Shown one piece after another: positions 47,374 through 55,653 of a DNA stretch of 64,000 bases; position 1 is the stretch's first letter, and every line of letters begins with the position of its first letter. The stretch comes from Mycetocola reblochoni REB411. Its GTDB lineage: Bacteria > Actinomycetota > Actinomycetes > Actinomycetales > Microbacteriaceae. The notes under the pieces were generated by a model. It saw only the letters and a program-made list of their open reading frames with translations, made no database searches and was not told the DNA's origin. The stretch is taken from the NCBI RefSeq assembly GCF_900163835.1, contig NZ_FUKR01000053.1, positions 1 to 64,000 on the forward strand. The letters run 5' to 3'. Made by a program: the position numbers and the translations under genes.

Positions 47374-47646
47374 ATGGCCGCGTCCTCTTCACTGCAGGTG
47401 AGCGTCGTCGCCGCCGACCACGAGGTCTGGTCGGGGCAGGCCGCGATGGTCGTGGCCACGACGATCGACGGGGAGATGGGCATTATGCCCGGTCACATCC
47501 CGACCCTCGCGATCCTCGACAAGGGCGAGGTTCGCGTGACCCTCGCCGACGGCAGCAAGGTCATCGCCACGGCCACGGAGGGTTTCCTTTCCGTGGACCG
47601 CGATGTGGTCTCCGTGGTCGCCGGCGACGCGTCGCTGGTCTCCTGA
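47374..47646 (+). CDS. atpC: ATP synthase subunit epsilon
   Basis: The 90-residue subunit consists essentially of the N-terminal beta-sandwich (LQVSVVAADHEVWSGQA, GEMGIMPGHIPTLAIL). The C-terminal two-helix inhibitory arm found in E. coli is missing, as is common in actinobacteria. The ATG is two bases after the atpD stop. The operon ends here; yaaA follows after 37 bases. Confidence 0.96.
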   Translation: MAASSSLQVSVVAADHEVWSGQAAMVVATTIDGEMGIMPGHIPTLAILDKGEVRVTLADGSKVIATATEGFLSVDRDVVSVVAGDASLVS

Positions 47647-47683
47647 CCGCTCCACACCAGCACTACAACAGATAGCGGGCCCC

Positions 47684-48439
47684 GTGCGTCTTCTGCTTCC
47701 TCCGTCCGAGACGAAGGAGCAGGGGGGCACGGGGCCCGCCGTCGATCTCTCGGCCCTCTACGCTCCGTCCCTGCGGGACGCCCGGCTCCAGGTCATCGAG
47801 CGTCTCGTGGAGCTGTGCCAGGACGAGGGGGAGGCGCGACGGGTCCTCAAGCTCGGCGATCGGCTCCGTGGCGAGGTCGAGGTCGACCGTGTCGTTCTGC
47901 GGTCGCCGACTCGTCGGGCGCTGGAGCGCTACACCGGGGTGCTCTACGACGCGCTCGACGCCGGGTCCCTGAGCGGTCGGGACTGGGCCGCGGCGGGCCG
48001 GCGCATCATCGTCCAGTCGGCGCTGTTCGGACCGGTACGTGCCGATGACGCGATCCCCGCCTACCGTCTGTCCGCGACGACGGGGCGCCCCGTCGGTCCG
48101 TTGAAGCGGCACTGGACGCGGGCGACGGCGGGCGTCTGGGACGAGGAGGAGTTCATCGTGGATGCCCGCTCCGAGTCCTACAGAGCCCTGAGTCCCGTAC
48201 CCGAGCACGTTCCGCATGTGTACGTGCGGGTGCTGTCGGGGAACGGCTCCGGAGCGGCCCTCAACCACTTCAACAAGGCGGCCAAGGGGCGGTTGGCATC
48301 GGCGGTGATCCGCTCGGCAGACGAAGCTTCCTCCGCGCGTGAACTCGTCGACTGGGCGCGCGCGGAGGGGATGTCGTTCGATCTCGACGCTGCGGCGCCG
48401 GGCGAGGTGATCCTCTGGGATCAGCATGGCGCGGCGTGA
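47684..48439 (+). CDS. yaaA: YaaA-family peroxide stress protein
   Basis: YaaA (DUF328/UPF0246) lowers free iron under peroxide stress in E. coli. The 251-residue product has the family start VRLLLPPSETK, the GxxYxxL-like middle VLYDALDAGSLSGRDW, and the block RVLSGNGSGAALNHFNKAAKGRLASAVI, whose NHxNKxxKGR pattern (here NHFNKAAKGR) is a hallmark. The GTG start at 47684 sits at the beginning of conservation. The position after atpC is a recurring arrangement in Microbacteriaceae. Confidence 0.92.
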   Translation: MRLLLPPSETKEQGGTGPAVDLSALYAPSLRDARLQVIERLVELCQDEGEARRVLKLGDRLRGEVEVDRVVLRSPTRRALERYTGVLYDALDAGSLSGRDWAAAGRRIIVQSALFGPVRADDAIPAYRLSATTGRPVGPLKRHWTRATAGVWDEEEFIVDARSESYRALSPVPEHVPHVYVRVLSGNGSGAALNHFNKAAKGRLASAVIRSADEASSARELVDWARAEGMSFDLDAAAPGEVILWDQHGAA

Positions 48440-48507
48440 GGGGCGGGCCGGGGCCGACACCGCCGTGATCGCTGCCGCCTCGGCGCCGGAGCGTGTGACA
48501 GGCAGCG

Positions 48508-49023
48508 TCAGGGCAGTGAGGGGATGCGCTCGTGCTCCTGGAGGCGCCGAGTCAGCGAACCGCGGTGTCGCTCGGAGCGGGGCAGCACAAGCCCGCCCGC
48601 ACCGAGCACCCGATGGCGGGGTTGCAGGAGTGGCACGGGCACCCGGTCGAGCGCGCTCTCGACGGTGCGTCGGGGCAACCCGACGCGCGTGGCCAGGCGG
48701 CTGACCCCGATTGCGTGCCGCGCCGGCAGCCGGGTGAGGGACTCCCACACCCGCCGCTCCTCCGCGCTGGTGCCCGTCGGCACGGAGACGGGGATGTCGA
48801 GGGGCGCCCCCGGGTCGCGAAGGTAGCGGGCGATCTGCTCCGCCGCGGCGTCGAGCACCATCGGGTGGCCGCCGTCCGCGAGGGGGAGCGTCTCCGGCCA
48901 GGGCGAGTGCTCGTCCCGCAGCGACAGCCCGGCGATGGCCGTCCCGTCCTCGTCGGCGGTGAGGAGCAGGACGCCGAGCGGCGTGGTCATCAGAAGGTGA
49001 TGGCTGTTCTCTGTGCGGATCAT
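48508..49023 (-). CDS. Ogt/MGMT-like protein lacking the alkyl-acceptor cysteine
   Basis: The 171-residue protein has the full two-part plan of O6-alkylguanine-DNA alkyltransferase. An N-terminal domain carries TPLGVLLLTADEDGTAIAG, and the DNA-binding domain runs ERRVWESLTRLPARHAIGVSRLATRVGLPRRTVESAL. The active-site strand reads QPRHRVLGAGG (134-144), so the acceptor Cys of PCHR is Arg136 (codon CGC for TGC). The conserved Tyr of the SYxxLA segment and the Asn of NP are also changed. Repair by methyl transfer is therefore not possible. Alkyltransferase-like proteins with PWHR flag lesions for excision repair; this could be a relative or a decaying Ogt. The message looks leaderless: TAGTGT at 49031-49036 ends seven bases before the ATG. 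Confidence 0.75.
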   Translation of the reverse strand: MIRTENSHHLLMTTPLGVLLLTADEDGTAIAGLSLRDEHSPWPETLPLADGGHPMVLDAAAEQIARYLRDPGAPLDIPVSVPTGTSAEERRVWESLTRLPARHAIGVSRLATRVGLPRRTVESALDRVPVPLLQPRHRVLGAGGLVLPRSERHRGSLTRRLQEHERIPSLP

Positions 49024-49030
49024 GGCCCGG

Positions 49031-49036
49031 ACACTA
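49031..49036 (-). promoter_or_regulatory. -10 box of the Ogt-like gene, leaderless arrangement
   Basis: TAGTGT on the minus strand is seven bases from the ATG at 49023. A divergent TAGCCT box at 49133-49138 is seven bases from the aldo/keto reductase ATG, so both genes appear to give leaderless messages from one 122-base gap. Confidence 0.5.
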
Positions 49037-49145
49037 GGTGAGGGACCGGAGTCCCCGTCGGGGGAATGAGGGGTAATGGGAACCGCCGCGATGGTGTGAC
49101 GGCTGAGGAGGACAGCGGGGCCGTCAACGCAGTAGCCTGGGATTC

Positions 49146-50123
49146 ATGTCTGACATGGAGTACCGCCCGCTCGGGCGTTCCGGTCTCATCGTCTCCGCTG
49201 TCGGCCTCGGATGCAACAACCTGGGCCGGCGCGGCACGCAGAGCCACGACGAAGCCGGCGCGCGAGCCGTCGTCCACGGGGCGCTCGACGCGGGCGTGAC
49301 CCTGTTCGACACCGCCGACGTGTACGGCGTCGAGCCAGGACTGAGCGAGACCCTGCTGGGGGCCGCACTGCGGGGCCGCAGGGACGAGGCCGTCGTCGCG
49401 ACCAAGTTCGGCCACGCCGACATCGATGCCGGGATCCCCAATCACGGTGCGCGCGGCTCGAGACGATACGTCCGCCTCGCCATCGAGCGGTCGCTGCGCC
49501 GCCTCGGTACCGACTGGATCGATCTGTACCAGCTGCACACCCCCGACCCGGTCACCCCGATCGGCGAGACCCTCGCCGCGCTCGACGAGCTCGTCGACGA
49601 GGGGAAGATCCGCTACATCGGGCACTCCAACTTCGCCGGATGGCAGATCGCCGAAGCCGAGCTCACCGCGGCCCTGTCCGGGACCGAGCGTTTCATCAGC
49701 GCGCAGAACGAGTTCAATCTCATCCAGCGCTCGGCCGAGCGGGAGGTGCTTCCCGCCGCCGAGCACTTCGGGATCGGATTCCTGCCGTGGTTCCCGCTGT
49801 ACAACGGTCTGTTCACCGGCAAGTTCAGCCGCACGGGCGGCCCGGAGGACAGCCGGATCATGCGTCAGCGTCCCCACCTGCTCGACTCGGCACCGTGGGA
49901 GGCCATGGACGCCTACGAGCGCTTCTGCACGGAGCGCGGCGTCAGCATGCTCGAGGCGACGTTCGGCTGGCTTCTGACCCGCCCGGCGCTCAGCAGTGTG
50001 ATCGCCGGGGCGACCACGCCGGAGCAGGCGGCCCAGAACGCGGCCGCGTCGCGGTGGCGTCCGGACCCGAGCGAGGCCGCGCACATCGGTGAGATCTTCG
50101 CCGCATCGTCGGGGAGCCGCTAG
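49146..50123 (+). CDS. Aldo/keto reductase
   Basis: The 325-residue NADPH-dependent reductase has the catalytic tetrad Asp55 and Tyr60 (LFDTADVYG), Lys87 (VVATKFGH) and His131 (LYQLHTPD), with the NADPH end block LLTRPALSSVIAGATTPEQ. The order of motifs and the GRSGLIVSAVGLGCNNLG start place it with the YhdN/Tas-like AKR group (AKR11/12 type). The substrate is unknown. The ATG follows a TAGCCT -10 box by seven bases. Confidence 0.92.
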   Translation: MSDMEYRPLGRSGLIVSAVGLGCNNLGRRGTQSHDEAGARAVVHGALDAGVTLFDTADVYGVEPGLSETLLGAALRGRRDEAVVATKFGHADIDAGIPNHGARGSRRYVRLAIERSLRRLGTDWIDLYQLHTPDPVTPIGETLAALDELVDEGKIRYIGHSNFAGWQIAEAELTAALSGTERFISAQNEFNLIQRSAEREVLPAAEHFGIGFLPWFPLYNGLFTGKFSRTGGPEDSRIMRQRPHLLDSAPWEAMDAYERFCTERGVSMLEATFGWLLTRPALSSVIAGATTPEQAAQNAAASRWRPDPSEAAHIGEIFAASSGSR

Positions 50124-50162
50124 GTGCTGAGGGCACCGCGGCATCAGGAGAGAGAGGACAGC

Positions 50163-50957
50163 ATGACCCAGCTGCATGTGGAGACGGGCTCGCGGCGCCT
50201 GGATGGCGAGGCAGGCGTCGTCGCCGAGCTGAGCTGGGCCGCGGCGACCGACACCGGCCGTCGCAGGGAGGTCAATCAGGACGCCTTCCTCGCCTCGTAC
50301 CCTCTGTTCGTCGTCGCCGATGGAATGGGCGGCCATGAGGCGGGGGACATCGCCAGCGCCGCGGTCGTGCGCCGGCTGTCCGAGGCCGTGCAGAACCCGC
50401 GGCCCGTCGACAGGGACGCGGTCACGGACGCGCTCGACCAGGCCGTCGAGGACATGGAGCTGGAGATCGGCCAGAGCGACGTGGGCACCGGGACCACGGT
50501 GACGGGGATTCTCGCGGACACCTCGCCCGTCCAGCCGGCGGGGGTGTCGTGGACGGTGTTCAACGTCGGCGATTCGCGCGTGTACCGTCTCGTCGGCGAG
50601 GAGCTCAGCCAGATGACGCTCGACCACTCGGTCGTCCAGGAGCTGCTGAGCATCGGCGCGATCACGCCGGAGGAGGCCGAACACCATCCCCACAGCAACG
50701 TGATCACGCGGGCCGTCGGGTTCTCGGGCGAGTCCGTGCCCGACTACAGTGACGCGGTCCCGGAGCGCGCCTCCCGGTGGCTGATCTGCTCGGACGGCCT
50801 GACGAAGGAGCTCACCGACTACGGGCTCCGGCACTTCCTTCTCGCGGCGGAGTCGCCGGAGCAGGCGGTGGTCGCCCTGATGGGGGCCGCGCTGGAGAAC
50901 GGGGGCCGTGACAACGTGTCGGTCGTCGTCCTTGACGAGATGGTGACGTCGGACTGA
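50163..50957 (+). CDS. PP2C-type serine/threonine phosphatase
   Basis: The 264-residue cytosolic protein carries the PP2C metal-binding pattern: Asp in VNQDAFL, the pair in VVADGMGGHEAGDIAS, the later Asp in LICSDGLTKEL and the terminal GGRDNVSVVV. It should use Mn or Mg to remove phosphate from Ser/Thr proteins. No transmembrane segment is present, unlike PstP of mycobacteria, and no kinase or FHA gene is adjacent. The next gene on the same strand (117 bases on) encodes an FtsK/EccC-like ATPase. In actinobacteria such phosphatases often accompany secretion or cell-wall ATPases, so a regulatory link is plausible. Confidence 0.92.
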   Translation: MTQLHVETGSRRLDGEAGVVAELSWAAATDTGRRREVNQDAFLASYPLFVVADGMGGHEAGDIASAAVVRRLSEAVQNPRPVDRDAVTDALDQAVEDMELEIGQSDVGTGTTVTGILADTSPVQPAGVSWTVFNVGDSRVYRLVGEELSQMTLDHSVVQELLSIGAITPEEAEHHPHSNVITRAVGFSGESVPDYSDAVPERASRWLICSDGLTKELTDYGLRHFLLAAESPEQAVVALMGAALENGGRDNVSVVVLDEMVTSD

Positions 50958-51074
50958 CGGGTCCCACCGGGGCGGGCATCGGCCGGTCCTCACCACCGGC
51001 GGAGGGCCGGGACGATCCCACGGTCCCCGGGCAGCGCGGCGGAATGGGGCGGTCGATGACGCAGGCTCGTCGGC

Positions 51075-54000
51075 ATGATCCGAGCAGACGTCCGAACACG
51101 ACCGGCGCGGCACGGCGAGCGCTCCGACCCGTTCTCGGCCCGGCCGGCACAGCCATCCTCGTCCGAGCCGGGAGCTGAGCGGCAGGCGCAGCCCGATCCG
51201 GCACGTGGCGCTGCCAGGTTCCGGGTCCGAAGCATGCTGGTGTCCGCCGCGATCGGACCGGTGATGTTCGCGGTCACTGGCAGCCCGGTGTCCTTGCTGC
51301 TCTCGGTGTTGGCGCCTGCCGGAATGCTCGCCTCGGCCCTCGACCAGCGTGCGCTGGGCCGCGAGCGCCCCCGGCGGGGGCAGCAGCGGCCCCGGGACTC
51401 GCACGGGGACGGTGCGCCGCCGTCCTTACCGCCGAGGGAACGGCGAGCCGATGCGGGGTGGGGGACCGAGTGGGACGGCGTGTGTCGCGCGATTCCCGTC
51501 GGGATGGAGAAGCGGGAACCCATCGAGGTTCATCGCCGGGCACCCCGGGCCGCGAACCACGGGCGGGTTCTCCTGGGCTCGTCGAGTCGGAGCAGGGCGA
51601 CGGCTCGGGGGCAGCGCTCCGTCCTGCTGCCGCTGCCCTCCGTTGTGGCGATCCGCGCACCGCGTGCCGTCGCCGACGGTGTCGCCAGGGCGGTGATCGC
51701 CGGGGCGTTCCGCCTGGTCCATCCCTCGCTGTTGGCGGTCGAGGACGCCGGCGGGTGCACGCGTGGCGTGCGTTCGTATCGGGGACGGCGCGCCGCATCC
51801 GCCGACGGGGTGGTCGTCTCCGTCGTCGAGGCCAGGGCTCTCGGTGCGGGGCCGCCCACGCCCGCGCACGACGGTGCGGAACGGGCGCGGTCGCTCCGTA
51901 TCGTGATCTGTGCGGTCGGTGAGCCGATCCCACCCGGGACCACCCATGTCTTGGAGCTGAGCCGGGGAGGAGAATGGCGCACTCGTGTCGAGGAGACGGT
52001 GCCCGATGGCATACCGGCGGCACTCGGCAGGGACCGGACGCCGGCGTCGTCCCTGCCGGACCGTTCGTGCCGCATCGATCTGGTGTCGGCGGGGGAGCTC
52101 GCCGTGATGGCGAGGGAACTCGGTGAACGGGCGGCGCGCTGGGGTGCGAGCGAGGACGACGCCGATCAGTCGCCGTCGGAGATCGCCGGATCGATGCTCG
52201 ACGGCTCTCCCACCGGTGGGACACCTGGCGAGCACTCTGCGTACGACGGCACGACCCTGGTCGGCTCGGTCGGCAGGGCGGACGGCGCCGCGGTCGAGGT
52301 CGATCTCGTCCGGGACGGCCCACATGCGCTCGTGGTGGGGACCACCGGCTCGGGAAAGAGCGTGCTGATCACGACCTGGCTCCTCGGGATGGCCGTGCGC
52401 CACAGCCCCGATCGGCTCACCTTCGCCGTCGTCGATTTCAAGGGTGGCACCGGCCTCGGTGACCTGGCCGGGCTGCCCCACTGCCGTGGCTTCGTCAGCG
52501 ACCTCAGCGCCACCGACCTGAGCCGGGTGGCCAGAGCTCTTAGCTCCGAGCTCGCGGAGCGCGAAAGACGGTGCGCGCTGGCCGGCGTCCGGGACGTCAC
52601 CGAGCTGGCGTCGGGTGAGCGCCCGGCGCGACTGATCGTCGTCGTCGACGAGTTCGTCGCCGCCGTCGAAGCATCGCCCGTGTTCGAGCGGGTGCTCGGC
52701 GACCTCGCCGCGCGCGGTCGTTCCCTGGGCATCCACGTGATCGTCAGTACACAGAACCTGGGCGGCGCGGTCCGGTCGAGGATCCAGAACAACTGCGCTC
52801 TGCGGATGTGCTTGACGGTCCTCGACGGCGCGGAGTCGCTCGCCGTCGTCGGCGTGCGCGGGGCGGAGAGGCTCGACACCGTGGGCTCGTTCCTGTGCGC
52901 ACGGGGCGGGAGCACGCAGCGTGTCCGCGGGGGAGCCCCCACGATGGCGCAGCGCTCCGAGGCGATGGCACGGGCCGCCCATGTGGGAGCGAGGGCGGCA
53001 TCGGACCCGCTCTGGCTCGACCCGCTTCCGGCACGGGTCACGCATGCGGACCTGGCGCGGCTCGCCGAGAGCGGTGGTGGATCGCACGACGTCGAGCGCC
53101 AGCGGGGGCCAGCGGGCGTCCGTTCCGTGCCGGGGCCGGCACGGTCGGTCCTGGGGATGAGCGAGGAGCACGATGCGCGCAGACGGTCGCTCGCGACGTT
53201 CGATCCGCAGCGGGACGGGACGCTCCTCGTCGTCGGCGTGGCCGGGTCCGGTCGGACCGCTGTCCTACGCCAGCTCGATGACGGGCGGCCGGGCACTGTG
53301 TTCCTTGATGCTGCTCGCACCCCGGAGGAGGCCTGGGACGTGCTCGCCTGGGCCGATCACGCGATCGCTGAGCAGGAGGCGCTCCCTCGCCGGCTCCTCA
53401 TGGATGACGTCGACACCCTGCTCAGTCGCCTCGGCGCGTCCGAGCAGCAGCTGTTCATCGAACGGCTGATCCGGGTGGCCGCGGCCGCTCCGGCGCGCGG
53501 CACGGTCGTCGCCGTGAGCAGTCGTCGGTCCGGAGGACCGCTCGTCGGGCTCGACGCGGTGTCCACCCGGCTCCGGCTCGGCGTGACCGTTGTCGAGCCC
53601 GGACGGGCCGGATCGCACGATGCGGACGGGAGCGGCGAGGGCGATCTGCCCCGGGGCAGGGGCGTCTGGCGCGGTCGTCCAGTTCAGTGCACCGATCCGG
53701 GTGCACCGCCGGCACGACGGCACTGCTTCACGCCGAGCGGGCGGCATGCGGCAGCGGCCCTGGACGGCTGCGAGGGGACGGTCCAGGTGGTGCTCAAGGA
53801 CCCGGACCGCTGGCCGGACCCCGAGCTCGTCGCCGAGATGAGGGCGAGGGGGTGGGCGGTCATCGGCGTCGAGGACGCGCTGAGGGGCCGACGGGCCCAC
53901 GCCGACGTCCTGCTCTGCGACTCGGAGCTACGGAGCGAGTTCCCACTCCTGAACGGTGGGACTGTGCGGCCGCCCTACACGGTGAACCGGTGCCTGTGGG

Positions 54001-54404
54001 TCGTTCCACGCGGCGGCCCCGTGCGGCGGATCGTCGTCTCAGCGGTTGAGCGCGATCGTCTCCGACGCCCGCACCGTGCCGACGACGACCCCGCCGCCGA
54101 GGACATCGAGCCCGAGCTCGCCGCGGACGGTGTCGATGTCGCTCGCGGGGATCGCGCCGGCACCGGCCAAGAGGGTCAGCCCGGCGATCGTCGCGCCGCG
54201 CAGGCTGCCGTCCAGCATCTTCAGCGCGACCGTCGTGCCGTCCGGCGCGCTCATCACCATCACGCCCTCCGCGCCGAGCTTCGCGAAAACGCTCAGCCTG
54301 TCGATGACGACGGTGTTCGCCCGCCCGACCCCGTCGATGGCCCAGCCGTTGCTCATCACGGCGTCGACCAAGATCCCCGCGTTGCGGTAGAGGGCGAACG
54401 GTGA
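51075..54404 (+). CDS. FtsK/SpoIIIE (EccC-like) twin-ATPase membrane protein, probable lost stop
   Basis: The 1109-codon frame has a 55-residue basic start, two membrane helices at about 55-90, a divergent middle, an intact FtsK/SpoIIIE domain, then a second, degenerate one. The first has Walker A GTTGSGKS (422-429), Walker B LIVVVDEFVAAVE and STQNLGG. The second has Walker A as GVAGSGRT (721-728, Lys to Arg) but still LLMDDVDTLL. This layout resembles the EccC motor of type VII secretion. No WXG100 or other Ecc gene is in the window. Homology-like sequence ends near residue 990 (VVPRGGPVRRIVVS). The last 122 codons are antisense to the asparaginase gene and look like read-through. A TGA at 54047-54049 in another frame may be the original stop. 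Confidence 0.85.
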   Translation: MIRADVRTRPARHGERSDPFSARPAQPSSSEPGAERQAQPDPARGAARFRVRSMLVSAAIGPVMFAVTGSPVSLLLSVLAPAGMLASALDQRALGRERPRRGQQRPRDSHGDGAPPSLPPRERRADAGWGTEWDGVCRAIPVGMEKREPIEVHRRAPRAANHGRVLLGSSSRSRATARGQRSVLLPLPSVVAIRAPRAVADGVARAVIAGAFRLVHPSLLAVEDAGGCTRGVRSYRGRRAASADGVVVSVVEARALGAGPPTPAHDGAERARSLRIVICAVGEPIPPGTTHVLELSRGGEWRTRVEETVPDGIPAALGRDRTPASSLPDRSCRIDLVSAGELAVMARELGERAARWGASEDDADQSPSEIAGSMLDGSPTGGTPGEHSAYDGTTLVGSVGRADGAAVEVDLVRDGPHALVVGTTGSGKSVLITTWLLGMAVRHSPDRLTFAVVDFKGGTGLGDLAGLPHCRGFVSDLSATDLSRVARALSSELAERERRCALAGVRDVTELASGERPARLIVVVDEFVAAVEASPVFERVLGDLAARGRSLGIHVIVSTQNLGGAVRSRIQNNCALRMCLTVLDGAESLAVVGVRGAERLDTVGSFLCARGGSTQRVRGGAPTMAQRSEAMARAAHVGARAASDPLWLDPLPARVTHADLARLAESGGGSHDVERQRGPAGVRSVPGPARSVLGMSEEHDARRRSLATFDPQRDGTLLVVGVAGSGRTAVLRQLDDGRPGTVFLDAARTPEEAWDVLAWADHAIAEQEALPRRLLMDDVDTLLSRLGASEQQLFIERLIRVAAAAPARGTVVAVSSRRSGGPLVGLDAVSTRLRLGVTVVEPGRAGSHDADGSGEGDLPRGRGVWRGRPVQCTDPGAPPARRHCFTPSGRHAAAALDGCEGTVQVVLKDPDRWPDPELVAEMRARGWAVIGVEDALRGRRAHADVLLCDSELRSEFPLLNGGTVRPPYTVNRCLWVVPRGGPVRRIVVSAVERDRLRRPHRADDDPAAEDIEPELAADGVDVARGDRAGTGQEGQPGDRRAAQAAVQHLQRDRRAVRRAHHHHALRAELRENAQPVDDDGVRPPDPVDGPAVAHHGVDQDPRVAVEGER

Positions 54405-55082
54405 GGTCGGCGACGAGGTTCGGATGCGGGCGATGCCCCGCGCAAGGGCACGAAGGCTCATCGCGTGCACCGGGGCGCCGCACCCGTCGACGGCGCTGGC
54501 GACGGGGCGCTCGCCGGTGAACCGCTCGACGGTGTCGAGGATCTGCTGCTGGAGCGGGTGCTCGGGGTCCAGGTAGCTGTCGATCGGCCAGCCGTTGCGA
54601 ACGCAGGCCAGCAGCATCGCGGCGTGCTTGCCGGAGCAGTTCATGTACACGGGGGAGGGGCCGCCACCATCCCTGAGGACCTCGACGCGTGCGGCGCGGT
54701 CCGCAGGCAGGTCGGCCGGGCACTGCAGCGCGTCCTCCGTCAGCGAGGCCTCGGCGAGGATGCTCCGAACCACCGAGACATGGGCGGGGGTTCCCGCGTG
54801 GCTGGCCGTGGCAAGCACGGCGGCGAGGGAACGGAGGTTCACCCCCGCATTCATGACGGCGATCGCCTGGAACGGCTTCATGCAGGACCGGGGAAGGATG
54901 GGGGAGTCGATGTCGCCGACCCGTCGGATGACGTCCGCGTGCTGGGACATGACCACGGCAGAGCCGAGGTGGCGCGACTCGATGAAGTCGTTGCGGGTCA
55001 CGACCGCGAGCTCTTCGGCATCGGCGGCGAGGAAGACATCAGGCACGGTAACTCCGGGGTGGGGTGCGGGCGGGGACGCCAT
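54039..55082 (-). CDS. Asparaginase (thermolabile/RhII type)
   Basis: The 347-residue protein belongs to the asparaginase II family found in Rhizobium and actinobacteria, unrelated to the E. coli AnsA/B fold. Family blocks are VTRNDFIESRHLGSAVV, the SxxK motif at 66-69 in LPRSCMKPFQAI, the NCSGKHAAMLLAC loop and GCGAPVHAMSLRALA. The SxxK-type Ser and Lys are the expected catalytic residues, in a beta-lactamase-like fold. It should hydrolyse asparagine to aspartate, feeding the aspartate family. Its last 366 bases lie opposite the 3' part of the FtsK-like frame. The N-terminal dozen residues are weak and translation might start a little later. Confidence 0.9.
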   Translation of the reverse strand: MASPPAPHPGVTVPDVFLAADAEELAVVTRNDFIESRHLGSAVVMSQHADVIRRVGDIDSPILPRSCMKPFQAIAVMNAGVNLRSLAAVLATASHAGTPAHVSVVRSILAEASLTEDALQCPADLPADRAARVEVLRDGGGPSPVYMNCSGKHAAMLLACVRNGWPIDSYLDPEHPLQQQILDTVERFTGERPVASAVDGCGAPVHAMSLRALARGIARIRTSSPTSPFALYRNAGILVDAVMSNGWAIDGVGRANTVVIDRLSVFAKLGAEGVMVMSAPDGTTVALKMLDGSLRGATIAGLTLLAGAGAIPASDIDTVRGELGLDVLGGGVVVGTVRASETIALNR

Positions 55083-55117
55083 TCAGCGTACCGCTGCGGC
55101 TGTGCCACCCTTGACCC

Positions 55118-55594
55118 ATGAGCCGATCCCACCACTACGCGGTCGCCGTCGAATGGAAGGGCAATCGCGGAAGCGGGACCTCCGGGTACCGCGACTACGG
55201 GCGCGAGCTGCTGCTCACCGCGGACGGCAAGCCGCCGATCCCATCATCGGCGGACCGCGCCTTCCACGGCGACCCGGCGCGCTGGAACCCAGAGGAACTC
55301 CTCCTGGCCGCCCTCAGCGAGTGCCATCTGCTGTCCTACCTGCATGCCGCGACACGACGAGGCGTCGTCGTCGTCTCCTACACGGACGCCGCGCGCGCGA
55401 CGATGCTCACGGAGCCGGACGGAACAGGTCGCGTGACCGAGGCGGTGCTCAGACCCACCGTGACCGTCGCCGCCGCCAGCATGGCCGCCGCCGCGGCCGA
55501 GGCGCACGCGGACGCGAACAGGATGTGCTTCATCGCGAACTCGGTGGCGTTCCCCGTACGGCATGAGGCCACGACCCTGAGCCCTGAGCCCTGA
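55118..55594 (+). CDS. OsmC-family peroxide/peroxiredoxin-like protein
   Basis: The 158-residue protein has both redox cysteines of the OsmC/Ohr fold: Cys69 in LLAALSECHLLSYLH and Cys137 in DANRMCFIANSV, with the early YAVAVEWKGN and GDPARWNPEELL. OsmC proteins reduce organic hydroperoxides or persulfides using lipoylated or thiol donors. The sequence is nearer to the YhfA/OsmC-like branch than to Ohr, as judged by the ECHL context. The stop codon lies inside a run of six CCCTGAG repeats, so the C-terminal residues LSPEP come from the repeat. Confidence 0.9.
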   Translation: MSRSHHYAVAVEWKGNRGSGTSGYRDYGRELLLTADGKPPIPSSADRAFHGDPARWNPEELLLAALSECHLLSYLHAATRRGVVVVSYTDAARATMLTEPDGTGRVTEAVLRPTVTVAAASMAAAAAEAHADANRMCFIANSVAFPVRHEATTLSPEP

Positions 55595-55616
55595 GCCCTG
55601 AGCCCTGAGCCCTGAG
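55575..55616. repeat. Six tandem CCCTGAG heptamers across the OsmC-family stop codon
   Basis: Six perfect copies of CCCTGAG run from 55575 to 55616. The gene enters the repeat and meets its TGA stop in the third copy. Since seven is not a multiple of three, all three frames are read in turn, and each frame reaches TGA within three copies. Gain or loss of copies beyond three would not change the protein. Confidence 0.9.
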
Positions 55617-55653
55617 CCCGGCGTGACCGGGGGATGAGAGGCGACGAAGCCCG

